The notes under the pieces were generated by a model. The model ran no database searches. It was given only the letters and a program-made list of their open reading frames with translations, and was not told the DNA's origin. From positions 62,001 through 126,000 of the forward strand of contig MU859082.1 in the NCBI GenBank assembly GCA_033297205.1: 64,000 bases of DNA, in the 5' to 3' direction. This document shows positions 36,412 through 48,500 of this stretch, in pieces. The stretch is from Pseudoneurospora amorphoporcata (lineage: Eukaryota > Ascomycota > Sordariomycetes > Sordariales > Sordariaceae). Position 1 is the stretch's first letter, and every line of letters starts with the position of its first letter. Both the position numbers and the translations under genes were made by a program.

Positions 36412-38220
36412 TGTTCCCCTCGGTGATTCTCTGAGCAGCACGTTTCGTGAGCTCAACTGTCGAGGAAGATGGAAATGCGCGTGCTGTCGTCGACGAGAAC
36501 GAAGAAGGGTTGGGGTTAGGGTTCAATCCGCGTTAGACTGAAGTTTGTTTTGAGATTTTTGCTGACGATTTCGGGGTTGGAGGAGGGAGGCCCATTCATG
36601 CCAAGGACGGGAAGCTAAGAAATGGCCCCACCACCACACAGGCCCTGATCATTCACGTGACAGCATAGCTGCGTCGTCATCCATCTCATGCCATACGTAG
36701 GTAGGTAACCTTCACTGGCGTGCAAATTCAGACTGATATTTCGAGCAATTCGAGTTCCTACTGTGACCTCCACGTCCAGGACTCAATTAAATATGGTGAG
36801 CCCTAGTATAAGTGATTGATGCCGACTTACCTAGCTATCGTAGATACTTTCTTCAAGGTAATGGCTCCACTGTACGTGTTCAACGGTACCTCTTCAGTGC
36901 ACCCCGAATTTAGGTATGTTTCCTACCTGGACATTGAGAGCTCTGAACAGTCCTCGACCTGCCTAACCTCAAGTTTTCATGTCACACTACGTAGCTATGG
37001 AGTTACCGCGGTTTTTCTGAAGGGGTGTTGGACAGTAGTATTCAGAGTCCACGGGACAACATCGTGGCATTCGCTCCCAATCAAATCAAGAGGGTTCGTC
37101 TGGATGCACAGATGTCAGACTGGTAAGAGCCGGAGGTGAGTCCATACCCCCGGAGGTCGCTGGAAAAGTCCTATAGTACCTACCTAATGCTGTACCGACT
37201 ACCGGGACCTTCAAAGACCGCAAATTGTCAAGTATCCTCTGCCACAGCATCCATTTTGATCAATGTGTTAAGAGTGGTGATAGTTTCCGCGCGACGAGAA
37301 ATTATGTCTCTCGGGAGCCTCATTCAAGTCGGAAACACTAGTAGCTGCAACATACGGTAAGCATCCGTTGTTACAGCGATCCGCAAGGGGTTTCAACCAA
37401 CCCTACATACAACTGGCTGGCTGGCTGGCGATAAGGCCTCGGAATAAACTCACATGACGATATAACCAAACTCATCGACACAGCTTTTACTGTATGGCTT
37501 TGACGTCGCTTTCTCCTTGTGGGTAGTTTTTTTACCATTGTCTTTTGGTGAACGTCGAATATCAGTTCCGTTGGCGGTTTACCCCTGACCTCCGAATAGG
37601 TAATCTTTAACAACTACTAACGGGCTGTCGCAGTCAAACAAGCAAGACCTTGTTAGGTGAGGGATAGCTGAATACATAGGTCGGGTGGAGGTGCCACCGC
37701 CGCGGTTCCTGGTTGTTGTTTGATACCGCCCGTAGTGTAGGCACAGCTGCCCGGCTCCTTGGGGGCGACCCAGTCCATGGCAGTAGGGGGTATCCAAGCG
37801 CGCAGTGAGGTGGCTGTGCGACGTGCACCCTTTTCTCGTGCATCAACCCCAGCATTTCCAAAAGGCTGGAACCCCTGATTAAACACTCCATCTGTCAACG
37901 AGCCGCAGAACTTCGATCGCAACTTTTGCCTCTGCCCAGTTCTGCTCTGATTCCGCCTGTGGAATTGACATTTGGCAGAATCACCATCTGTCCGTCATTC
38001 GATCGCTCCCAACTGTCCTTACCTCCCCAACTCCATGTGGTGAGACAACAGTTTTCTGCTTCTTTACCTTCTTTGGCCCCGCGCCAGCTCGTCTCGATAT
38101 CCTGACGATCACCACGTTTGCGAAGAACGCCGATCACAACGCTATCGATATACATCCGCCTTCTGGCAACATTGACCCCAATTCCAACAAAACAGACACC
38201 GACCTAGAGTCGCCGCCACC
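36412..38220. other. Divergent intergenic region
   Basis: Promoters of the telobox gene (left) and the GDT1-like gene (right). TACCTACCTAA-type tracts occur near 37177. No gene is seen. Confidence 0.5.
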
Positions 38221-39848
38221 ATGAGACTGCGACAGCTTCTCATACCCTCCCTTACGGCCACTGCCGTCCTCGCGCAGTCGACGACAGAAAGCAGCAAGCA
38301 GCTCGAGAAAAATGCGGCTATCGATTCCCTAGTCGACGTCCCACCGGCCGTCAAGAAGTACGGCACTAAAGATGCGCCTTTCGATGGCAAGGATGGGAAG
38401 CCGCACGCGGGCCCCTTTGTCGACTTCGAATCTTCCGCTCCCGAAACCACCAAGGACTTGCCTGTTTTGAAAGACCGCCCAGAAGATCCTACAATTGTAG
38501 CCGGGAAGAAGATACCCGACACCAACGATGGAGTGATGGACGACCCCAGCCGACAGGAGCCCAAGGAAGGTACCACAGGCACAAGCGGTGGTGTAAGCGA
38601 GAAGACCAAGGAGAGGATCTTGAAGGAAAACGAGACTGGCGAGAAGGTCCAAAACAAGCCTCAGGCTCCCAAGGAGGCTCCTCCCCTGCCGCACGTTGAG
38701 CAGGACAAGATCGACAAAGAAACGCAGGATAAGTATGGTGGTAAGGCAGCAGACGATGTCACGGGCTTCGAGGTGAGCTTAGCATGTCTACTTGGTTGCA
38801 CCGGGGCCCAGCTAACAATCAGTTCAGAAACCAACAGATCTCCCTGACAAAACCCACGATAAATCCCCCCCTCTGCCGGACTCGGCCGGTAGAATCGATC
38901 ACCTAGACGTTTCCAGTGGGGAGAAGACAGGCGCCAGCCTCGGCGATTTCGACAAGGGCACTGAAGGCGTCATCAGGCCTTTCCATACCTTCTTCCTTTC
39001 GTTCACTATGATTCTCTTTTCCGAGATCGGCGACAAGACTTTCCTCGTGGCTGCCCTGATGGCCATGAAGCACGACCGCCTTGTTGTCTTTTCCGGCGCT
39101 TTTGCTGCCTTGATCACCATGACCATCCTCTCAGCCGTCTTGGGACACGCCGTGCCCACACTTATTCCCAAAAAGATCACCAACTTCCTGGCTGCTGGTT
39201 TGTTCCTTGTCTTTGGAGCTCGGTTGCTCCGCGAGGGTATGGCCATGAGTCCCGATGAAGGCGTTTCCGCCGAGATGCAGGAGGTAGAACAGGAGCTCGA
39301 GGAGAAGGAACACCTTGCCCGTAAGCAGGGCCGCAGGAGGTCGAGCGTCTCTCCCTACAGTCTGGAAATGGGCCTCGGTAACCGCAAGTCTCGCTCCAAG
39401 TCCCGCTTCCCGACGCCGCCCCGAAGCCCCTCCAGCTCCCCCGATGCACGGAACGCATCGCCGCGTGGAAGAAACCTTAGGGAATGCCTCGCCGGTTTTA
39501 AGAACCTTGTGTCTCTTCTTCTCAGCCCTGTCTGGGTCCAAACCTTCGTTATGACATTTTTGGGCGAGTGGGGTGACCGCAGCCAAATTGCAACCATTGC
39601 CATGGCGGCTGGTCAGGACTATTGGTGGGTAACGCTCGGAGCTGTTGTGGGCCACGGTATTTGCACGAGTGTTGCCGTGATCGGTGGAAAGGCTATTGCA
39701 GGCAAGGTCAGCCTGAAAGTTGGTAAGTTGACAGTATTTCTCCTTTTAACAGACGCATGCTAACCCTCGCGCTTTAGTCACTGTCGGTGGTGCTGTTGCC
39801 TTCCTCGTCTTCGCCGTCATTTACTTGGTTGAGGCCTTTTATTCCTAG
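38221..39848 (+). CDS. GDT1: GDT1/TMEM165 (UPF0016) family cation/H+ exchanger, 505 aa, three exons
   Basis: Exons are 38221-38772, 38828-39722 and 39778-39848 (introns both 55 nt, the last with a CTAAC branch). The start context is GCCACCATG. Both family signatures are present: EIGDKT near residue 250 and EWGDRS near residue 430. Each lies in the first helix of a three-helix half, and a charged Ser/Arg-rich cytosolic loop separates the two halves. The family moves Ca2+ and Mn2+ against protons across the Golgi membrane and supports glycosylation. A signal-peptide-like start (MRLRQLLIPSLTATAVLAQ) is followed by about 220 hydrophilic, Lys/Asp/Pro-rich residues before the first transport helix. 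This luminal extension is much longer than in yeast Gdt1 (about 280 aa in total). Confidence 0.94.
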
Positions 39849-41122
39849 GCCAACATGGCTTATGATGTCCCCGTCTCAGGTTCGTCACTTGCGCCTTTTA
39901 ACGTCACTACGTCAACCGTTCGCGCCCGTTTCGCGCCCGTTTCGTAGAGCTATTGCTTGTAATTGCTTCAGAGACTGCATTGGACACACGACAATATTAT
40001 CAAAGATTCTTTTCTCTTCCTCTATTTAATTTAGAAGGGGTTCATTTGCTCTGCAAGGCAGAATCATGCTGGGCCAACCGGATTAGGGCACACAAACAAT
40101 GGCCCATCCCACAATGCCTTACCGGGACGATGCGGTCGTGGCGGCTTTTCTTTTCCTTCCCATTATTTTTCCTTTTCTCTTTAACGCTCCCTTACGCGAA
40201 GTGTAAGATCTCAACGGCATGGATGGATGTTGGTATGGCGGATCATGTTACAGGCTGGGGATACGGACTTCACATACATATAGGCTATTGTGACGGTGGA
40301 TACTTGCTGTATCAAATTCGGTGTAAAGTTTTAGAAAAACGGAATGATATCATGACATCACCCTAGGGTGGGAAGGGGGGAATGGGTCATGTTACAATGT
40401 AATCTATTTGTGAAGGCATCTGTTTCTATAAGATGATCGTCTATCGCCCTCGTGGGACAAGCCTGTTCACATTGGGGTGATAAAAAAAAAGCATGACAGA
40501 GAGCATTTCACTCAGCAGATTCACAAAGTTATGCCAAATTGGATATAACGGAAGCTGGCGGCACTGGCAATTGTACATAATTGAATTAACGGGAACACCT
40601 CCCGAATGGCAAGTCTACCCCCAGTAGTTGTATGTATTAACCACGTCTGATTTAAACGCATCCTATGGGCGGAGGGAACTGATTTTGATGTTGAAGGCAG
40701 GTTTTTTGTCGACTGTGGCTCACGACAGGTGTTTGTCGTAGTTGCACAGTTGAGGTCATGGAGACAAGGGATGGAAGCAAGGGAGGTGAAGCTGTGCCTG
40801 AATGCCAAGACTTTGCAAACGGTTCTTTAAACTGCGTGATGACGTAGTTGGGGCATCAGGCCTCGTCCCCGCCGACTTTATCTGATACGGTTCATCGATG
40901 TCTTCCTTCTCGCTCGACAACAATTTGAGTCCTTCAAACACCCGCACTCTTCAACGAGAACCTATAATTTTTACTTACACAGCGATATCTGCAATATCGT
41001 GGTGCTTCTGATTTACAATTGCACCAGCTCTTCCACCGCGATACAGTCTACCTTTTCTGTCTATACAGCAAACGATTATCACCTGTCTCAACCCTTTAGT
41101 TATCCATATTACTCGCGCTACC
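39849..41122. other. Intergenic region between tandem plus-strand genes
   Basis: 3' flank of the GDT1-like gene and promoter of the next gene. A direct repeat GTTTCGCGCCC occurs near 39929-39947. No gene is seen. Confidence 0.5.
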
Positions 41123-42553
41123 ATGTCGGGCGTTGTCGACTCCGTCCAGGCCAAGGCCCAGGAAGTCGCGTAAGGCCTTCGTAATTTATGAGCACCTGGC
41201 CGAATACTTGATACTGACGCTCAGTGGCGGGAACAGGAAAGAGGACTATGACCGCGCCAAAGCCCTGATCAACGATGCCGCAAAGAGCGGGTCCTACTTG
41301 TATCCCATCAAGGTGTGTTCGCATACCTTCGCAGTGAAACCCTCTCGGCCGGAATATCATGTTGACGATGCTTTTTCTTATTCTAGGGAATCTTCTACTT
41401 CTTGAGCCATCGCAGCCTTTGGAAGCCCCTCCTTCAGAAGTTGGCCCCTATTGTGACGCTTTCTGTCGGAGTCGTGACGGGCATGTTTTTCTTCACCTAC
41501 GTGCCGCAACTCGCGCTCATGACTTTCGTCAACGGACCTCTCGCCGTCCTCACTACAGCAGTGCTCGTTTTAAACGAGAGCTCTGCGGTCATTTCGTTCC
41601 TCTCCAGGAACTTTGTGATGCAGGATGCCCTGTTGGACACCTTTGACGGTACCCTGGTTTCCAGGGACGCTACCAATCTAGTCAGTGAAGGCAGAGAGCT
41701 AAAATCGGGCAGAGATCCCATTCAAAGATTGGGAAAGATTCTCAAGAACCCTTTCCAGCGTTTTAGCCCTAAGGCATTGATTCGATATGTCATGTACCTG
41801 CCGCTCAACTTCATTCCAGGTACAGAGAGAAAACCCCCTCCCCCCACCATTGCCCTACGTTTCTCAGGAGTTACATAGGCTGACACAAAAGTTGGATAGT
41901 TGTCGGCACGGTAGCATTCATCATCTTGCAAGGTAGGTGCTCGTCCTCTGTTTACATGTGAGATGTGGTACTAACGTCCGATAGGACGCTCTCGCGGCAG
42001 CACGGTTCACGACCGGGTAAGTCAATGACACCTTGATGCCTTTTCTGCTCAACTATCAAAAGATAACGATGCTGACCTTGGGAGTCAGTACTTTCAACTC
42101 AAACGATGGTCCGCGAGCCAAAAGGTGCAGTGGCTCTCAGAGCATGTAGGCCCATATTCAGCGTAAGTACCTTTTCCGCGACCAGATTTTTTCACGAAAT
42201 CTGTCCTACGATCCGTCAATAAACCCCATCGGCTAGTCTTTGCACAGAATCAGTTGATGCCATAAGGGAGCGATGCTTTCTTGACTGAGGTAACGCTGAC
42301 GACATACATAACAGCTTCGGTATTCTGGCCACGCTCCTTGAAATGGTTCCGGTTGCTTCCGTGTTCTTCTCATTCACGAACGCCGGTAAGTTTCCCTTGG
42401 ACAAACTAGGTCTTCCCTGATGAAAACTACAAGCAACTAACGACTACTATAGTCGGTGCTGCACTCTGGGCGGCCGATATCGAGAACAAGGAGACCGAGA
42501 TGACCGATGGCACAGCTCCTGGTCTTCGTGAAGCGGCAAAGAAAGCCGAGTGA
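41123..42553 (+). CDS. RRT8/EI24-like multi-pass membrane protein, 292 aa, eight exons
   Basis: Exons are 41123-41169, 41225-41312, 41387-41819, 41900-41932, 41985-42016, 42089-42162, 42315-42385 and 42453-42553. All seven introns have GT..AG ends and the joined length is 293 codons including stop. The N-terminus (MSGVVDSVQAKAQEVAGGN) is soluble. Four or so hydrophobic segments follow, including VTLSVGVVTGMFFFTYVPQLAL, split by an amphipathic central part, and the protein ends with the family-type segment FTNAVGAALWAADIE. This matches fungal proteins related to yeast Rrt8 (outer spore wall / lipid-droplet associated) in the EI24 superfamily. Molecular function is unknown. The gene is unusually fragmented for its size, with 33- and 32-nt exons. 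Confidence 0.8.
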
Positions 42554-45500
42554 GATGGTACCAGAGCAGAAGACCGAAATTCGTCGATGCATCACACAGA
42601 TGCACATCCCTGAGTAGGAGGTAGCTTTAACATGACACAGTTGGTCAATTCGAAGGTGGTGTTGCATGTTGCATCTGCTTGGCCGAAGAGGTACGGCATT
42701 TTGACAGCGCAGGATGCCGTGCGACCAGCTCAAGCCCTTGCTTGATTCCGACTTCCAGGTTTTTCAATGTTCTTCTGTCAAAACTTTTATCCGCCTCTTC
42801 ATTTCGGAGTATTGGGAGGCTAGGACATTATTTTCACCCGGCAATGGCCTCGCGACGCTGAATACGAGAATAAGCACGTTTTCATTCCATGAAGGTTCCA
42901 AAGTTTTCAGCGTGGCTTTCGAGTGAGTGTTCTAAAACAAGCCTCGACACTAAAGACTGTCTCGAACTGGAGCAGAGTGTATTGCACGTGTTGTCTTTGA
43001 GATAATGAGTGTCTCAAAGTTCCTAAACCTGTGTTGCCTACACTTTCGAAGCTCATATACGGTTAGTAATTAAACCGAAACATCTCAAGGGTTGCCGGGG
43101 AAGCAGTTTGAGCGGGATCGGCTGCAGTACTTGTCAGTTTGCTTCGCAGCCGAGGCGTCGTTCTTGTCCCCGTCATTTTCCCCAACGGCCGGATACGCCA
43201 TGCAGGTAGGCACTTTGATGGTGCACAAACCCGATCTCCCCGACCAAAGCGGCGACCAGCTTGACAGGGCCTTCTTCCACAGGTGCAGGCAAGAGAGTGA
43301 ACCAACAGGATATGTAAGTCCTAGAACTTTTGTGTTTTCTTGTTACAGACAAACATCGGATCACGGCATGGCAGAAGTGAGCAGTGAAATGCTTGCGATA
43401 GCTTTCACGCACGAGATATTTAAGAGGTAGTCCTCTGAGCAAGTACCTGTCGATACATGGTACATGCTGTATCTCCCACGGCGCCACAAACCAAATGTCT
43501 GACACTCCTTCAGGAACACCCAATCTACTCTAGTGGTTGTGTACATACTTCAAGTACCTTTGTCATTTTGTTGTTGACGTCCTTGGCTTTGTAACGGCGC
43601 CCCACGGATTGCTGCACATCGCCCAGCTCAACGCCTTCACGGGGTTTGAGCCGATGTGGCGCTATCTGACGGATTATCAACTAGAACGCGGCCGCCGGTC
43701 AGTCACCCACGGTTAGCTTTCCTTCCAACTCGACTCTTGCTCCTAATTCTTACTTTTGCCCTGATCAAACCACCTTTGCGCCCGCTTGATGAGGCAGTCC
43801 CGGGACCTTCAGTTTGCGGATAGCTATCCCGGCATCCTGTTTATCGTGCGACGGGAGGACTGTGGTGCTGTGTTCAATGGTGTTACCACGGGAGCGAGAT
43901 GACACAGGGGGGAGAGTGCACAGATTCAGCCAGGAGCCGAAAAGGGAAGTGTTTTGATGTCGTATCAAATGAAGAAGAGTCGACAAAGACCCACGATCAC
44001 TTTGGGCCTATTTGCTGACATTACCTGCACATAAGCATTGGGTTGATGCTGTCCCTCATGCGCTTCTAAAGCTGAGATTTCATATTCACTTCCCGACGGG
44101 ATCATGCAGCTCTCTTGGCAGAATTCTGCAACTGGGTCGTTGATACATCCCGCAAGATGGGAAGGAGGCAGATGCCATGGGTGTACGTACGGTAGGGAGC
44201 AGGAAGGAGCGACGGGAGAGCATCGGCGGACATGGCACCACCAAATAACAAGCAAACTGGGACAGTCAAGCAACATTCTAGAGCAGAAAGGAAAAGCTTG
44301 GAAGCTTTTTCTCGGAGATGCCATATCATCTCAAGGTTCCGTGCATGGAAATCCCCAGCACATCAAGGGCATCGTCAGTCGGACTGGAACTCAAGGACGG
44401 AAACTGAAGCGTTATCGTCATGGACACTCGGCAAATCCAGGTACAATCTCGGGATGTTCCAGTTCCCCAAGTCCTCTGTCGTGTTCCTGTCCAAATAGCA
44501 AGGGACGAGACTCAAAGCCTCCCCCCACACACACAGTCGCATTGTGGTGCTTGTCAAGCTGTCGGCACCCAGTTCCCTTCTCCTGTTTGGAGCCAGGGAG
44601 AGAGGCAGGGGACCCCCAAAAGGCATCACATCTCTCACCCTGGAGTGAGTAAGGCTGGTAGGTGGTTTTGGTGACCTCAACTTGAACCCAATAGTTCATC
44701 AACTGAGGTCTCGAAGATTAAGGGGTTAGTGTCTCTCAGGTTTCAGCCCGGTTAAGCAGGTCTGTCTTTTGTGAAGAGCAGTTCTAACATGCCATTAACA
44801 GAGAAGACCAGGTCAACCTGGTGTACGTTCGGAGGGTTGCCCCTTCCCTGATTGCAAAGGAAGGTAACAGCAATCTGGGCCAGGAAGGTGCTCTCGGTCA
44901 AGTTTGACCAGCTGCGCAGTGGTGGAAGTGATGACCCCTCCGCTGACGACCTGTTCAAGTCGGTTGAACGCGACGAAACATGAGGAAACCTCGAACGACC
45001 CTGCCTCGGTCATTGATTGGGATACGGAGAATTTTGCAACTGGAGCTGCTGCAGTGGTTCGGGAAACGGGTGCTCCTTCTATATCTGTCTAGGTCTCTCC
45101 CTCGGGTTTCCGCGTGTGTAGAAGGACCACCGCCTCGCCTACTTCCTTACTCTCATGCCATCCTTCCCCGATCAAGTTCTTTCCTTTTGTCTCAACGACT
45201 CCTTCTTCTTCTTCTTCACTTCTCCCTCCTCCTGATCTTTCTCTTTTCCCTTCGAGAGGAACGTTATCGAGTCCTTCACCTAGGTCAACACAAGATCTCG
45301 CAAGTCTCGTCATTGACTTGCCTTGCATCCTCCAAGATCGTCCAGAGAAATTGTTCATTCACTCTTTTTGAACTTTTGGCTTCATGCTGGCCTCTCTTTA
45401 AGCCCTCATTCTGGCCAGTCCCTTCTATTCACAGTATCCTTAATCAACAGTCCTAGGCGATCTGCTCTACAGTTTGACATCACGCCAAGCTCAGGATACA

Positions 45501-45579
45501 TCCTGGCCTCTAGTCGGTCACCACTAGCGCTGCATCATCCACCGGTCTAGTCGGAGGAAGCAAGAGTCGGCCCCTAAAG
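42554..45579. other. Intergenic region upstream of the mucin-like gene
   Basis: About 3 kb. Open frames such as 44104-44652 (+) lack coding character. A CT-rich tract at about 45185-45250 precedes the gene at 45580 and is typical of fungal promoters or 5' leaders. No RNA gene recognised. Confidence 0.45.
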
Positions 45580-48500
45580 ATGAAGGTTTCCAAAGCCGTT
45601 GCCGGCCTTGTGTCCGCCACCGTCCTCTTCGGCTTCGCTCCTGCAGTGTTGGCAGATGAGGCGGGATTCTTGGCTCGTTTGCGTCAGGCCCTTGGCAAAG
45701 GGCATACTAATAAGGCCAATGACCCTCATTACGATCTTTACGGTGGTTACACCCCAGAGGAAAAAGTTTACAGTTATCCACCTTATGGATATCACCCACC
45801 TCCACCTCCACCGCCTTCTTCGACAACGTCAGCATCTGATCAGCCAACTACTACAACCAGTCAAGGTAAGTCTCCCAAGAAGGGCCAAGCAAGACCGGGA
45901 AAGAACGCTAACAACTGTCAGAATATGGGTCTGAGACTTCGAGCTCATCGTCCCCAACCGGCTCCGAGACTTCAGAGACAGATGCGTATGGGTCAAGTAC
46001 CACCACTCATCCCTCGACGCCACGCCCTGCGACGAGCTCATTGGACTCAACGGGTCCTGTGAGCTCAGGCACATCTGAGACGAGTCTAACTGCTCCCGAA
46101 AGTGGGCTCTCTTCCTCCATGCCCACCACCATATCTTCTGCGTTCACAAACAGTTCCTCATCCACGTCTCCTGAGTCTTCGTCTTCAGGCTATAGCTCGT
46201 CTGCACCATCGTCGTCCAGCTCGTCTGTATCAGTATCAGGTAGTGTTTCCGCACCGCCTACGTTGAATTCCACGACAGCCATGCCATCATCCTCTTCAGG
46301 CTATAGCAGCCAGCCTTCCAATATTTCTAACTCAACATCTTTACTCAACACCACATCAGCAGTATCTACTACGTCGGCCGATTCTGCTTCAGAGACGGCA
46401 AACCCTACGTCAGGAGGTACCACATCATCGACCTCACCTAGTCCACTGATTTCCATCAGCATAAGTGCTGGCCCGGAGAGCTCAGCTTTCTCAAATTCAA
46501 GTATTGGGACAGCAACAGTACCGCCTAGCAGCGAATCAAGCAGTTCTACGTCACTCGCCACGTCGGAACCCTTTCCGTTCACCAACTCTTCGAGCCCAGG
46601 TCTCAGCGTCGGTCCCACTCGCTCGAGTGTCTCGATACCTACTGGTGGTTCTTCAACTAGACTATACACTCCAACGTCTGCGGCAACGTCCTTCCTAGCA
46701 TCCGGTAGTTCAAATCTCCCAACCTCTTCATCGAGCTTGTCGGGGACATCAGCTTCTTTCCCAATTTCAGCTAATAGCACAGCTGCTGGCCCTTCCAGCG
46801 GCAGTGGCATCCTGCCCTCAGGCTCTAGTTCTCCACCATTCCCGGCATCAAACTCCACCTCGGGGTTCCCAACATCTGGGACGTTGACACCTCCCTCTGG
46901 TACAAGTGCTTCTCCACCAACACCATTGAGTTCGCACTACCCAGCGTCGAACTTCTCGAGCCTTCCCGCTGGTGTATCGACAAACGAAACTACATTGCGG
47001 GGTACCGGCTCCAGTCCCACGAGCGCACTTACCACTGGCTTTACGCCCCCTGTATCCGGGAGCATCTTACCATCAGGATCCTCCTCGGCCCCTTTCCCCG
47101 TCACAAACTCATCTGCACCTCTTACAGGCCCAACTGGGCCAAGTGTAACGGGATCAGCCACTTCCCAAGAATCATATTTAACAGCCCCGTTTCCAGTATC
47201 CAACTCATCTGGGATTATTCCCAGTTCTACCGGAGCCGGTTTTGGAACAGGTTCTTCGACTTTGCCTGCATCAACAAACGCCCCGGTATCTTTTACTAGT
47301 TATCCTTTATTTAGTTCAACTGTCCCAATTGGAACAGGTACAACTTCGTTAGTACCAGAATTTACGGGAACTGGAGGCCCTATCGGCTCGGTGCTACCGA
47401 CATCTACTCCCGGCTCGCCATCGGTTCCTTTCCCACTTACAAACAGTACTGGGTCGGCTATCGGAACAGGTACTTCGCCGCCAGGACCAGTTTCCTCCGG
47501 TTCCGCGCCGCTCATATCAAGCTCAGTGCCCTTGAGCAATGTTACTGCATCAGCTCCTTTCAGCTCATCCGCTGGATACGGATCTAGTCTTCCACTGACA
47601 TCAAACACCCCTTACCCTGCCGGAAATTCATCATCGCCCAATATTGGTACAGGAAGTGGGATGCCTACTATTCCCCTTTCCACGCAGACTGGTGCACCCA
47701 GTGGCCCTTATCCTTTGCCAAACAGCACAAATCCTGTGCCTGGGACCGGAGCAAGCACGGCTCCTCTGGTAACCGGACCGTCCGTGATAAGTAGCGCACC
47801 AACCTCGGAAGCAGGCCCCACGGGTGGCTCTACAGCTCCTGGTACTGGCACTTCTGGTTCCTCTTTGATCTCCTTGGCACCTAGTAATTCATCAGGGCCA
47901 TATCCCTTCCCAAACTCAACCACGACACTTCCTGGTGCCACAGGACCTTCAGCAACTGGCGGTATCCCATTGACGAGCACCGACTTGCCTATAAGTCCCC
48001 TTCCGAGCAACAGTGCTCCTCTTGGTACTGGAGCTTCGAGCGGCCTGCCATCTACCAGCAATCCTGAAGCTTCAAATGCCCCGTTCCCCTTGACAAATTC
48101 AACATCAGGCTTACCGGCCCCTATCGGTACAGGAACGAGCCCAATCAGTGAAGCATCGACCTCGGTAGCTTTGTCCGAAAGTTCAGTATCCACGCCATAT
48201 CCGTATCCAAACACGACATTGCCTGCTTTTACCGGTGGGACAGGCACTAGCCCTCAGATATCTGGCACCGGATCAACCAGCCCTATTCCTACTGGAGGTC
48301 TCCCTTCTTCAGCACCGTTCCCTCTTTCGAACGTGACATCGCCGTATCCGATTACCGGCACAGGGTCGCCAACATCAGTAACTGGCACAGGAATTTCGAA
48401 TCCATTTTCAAGTGCCTCTTCACTCCCATCCGCTCCATTTCCCATCTCTAATGGAACATTACCCGTTCCTGGGACTGCTACCGGGACAAAACCAGTTGGG

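Noticed and set aside
44104..44652. 182-codon plus-strand frame
   Set aside because: Composition is non-coding and no domain or splice-linked extension is seen.
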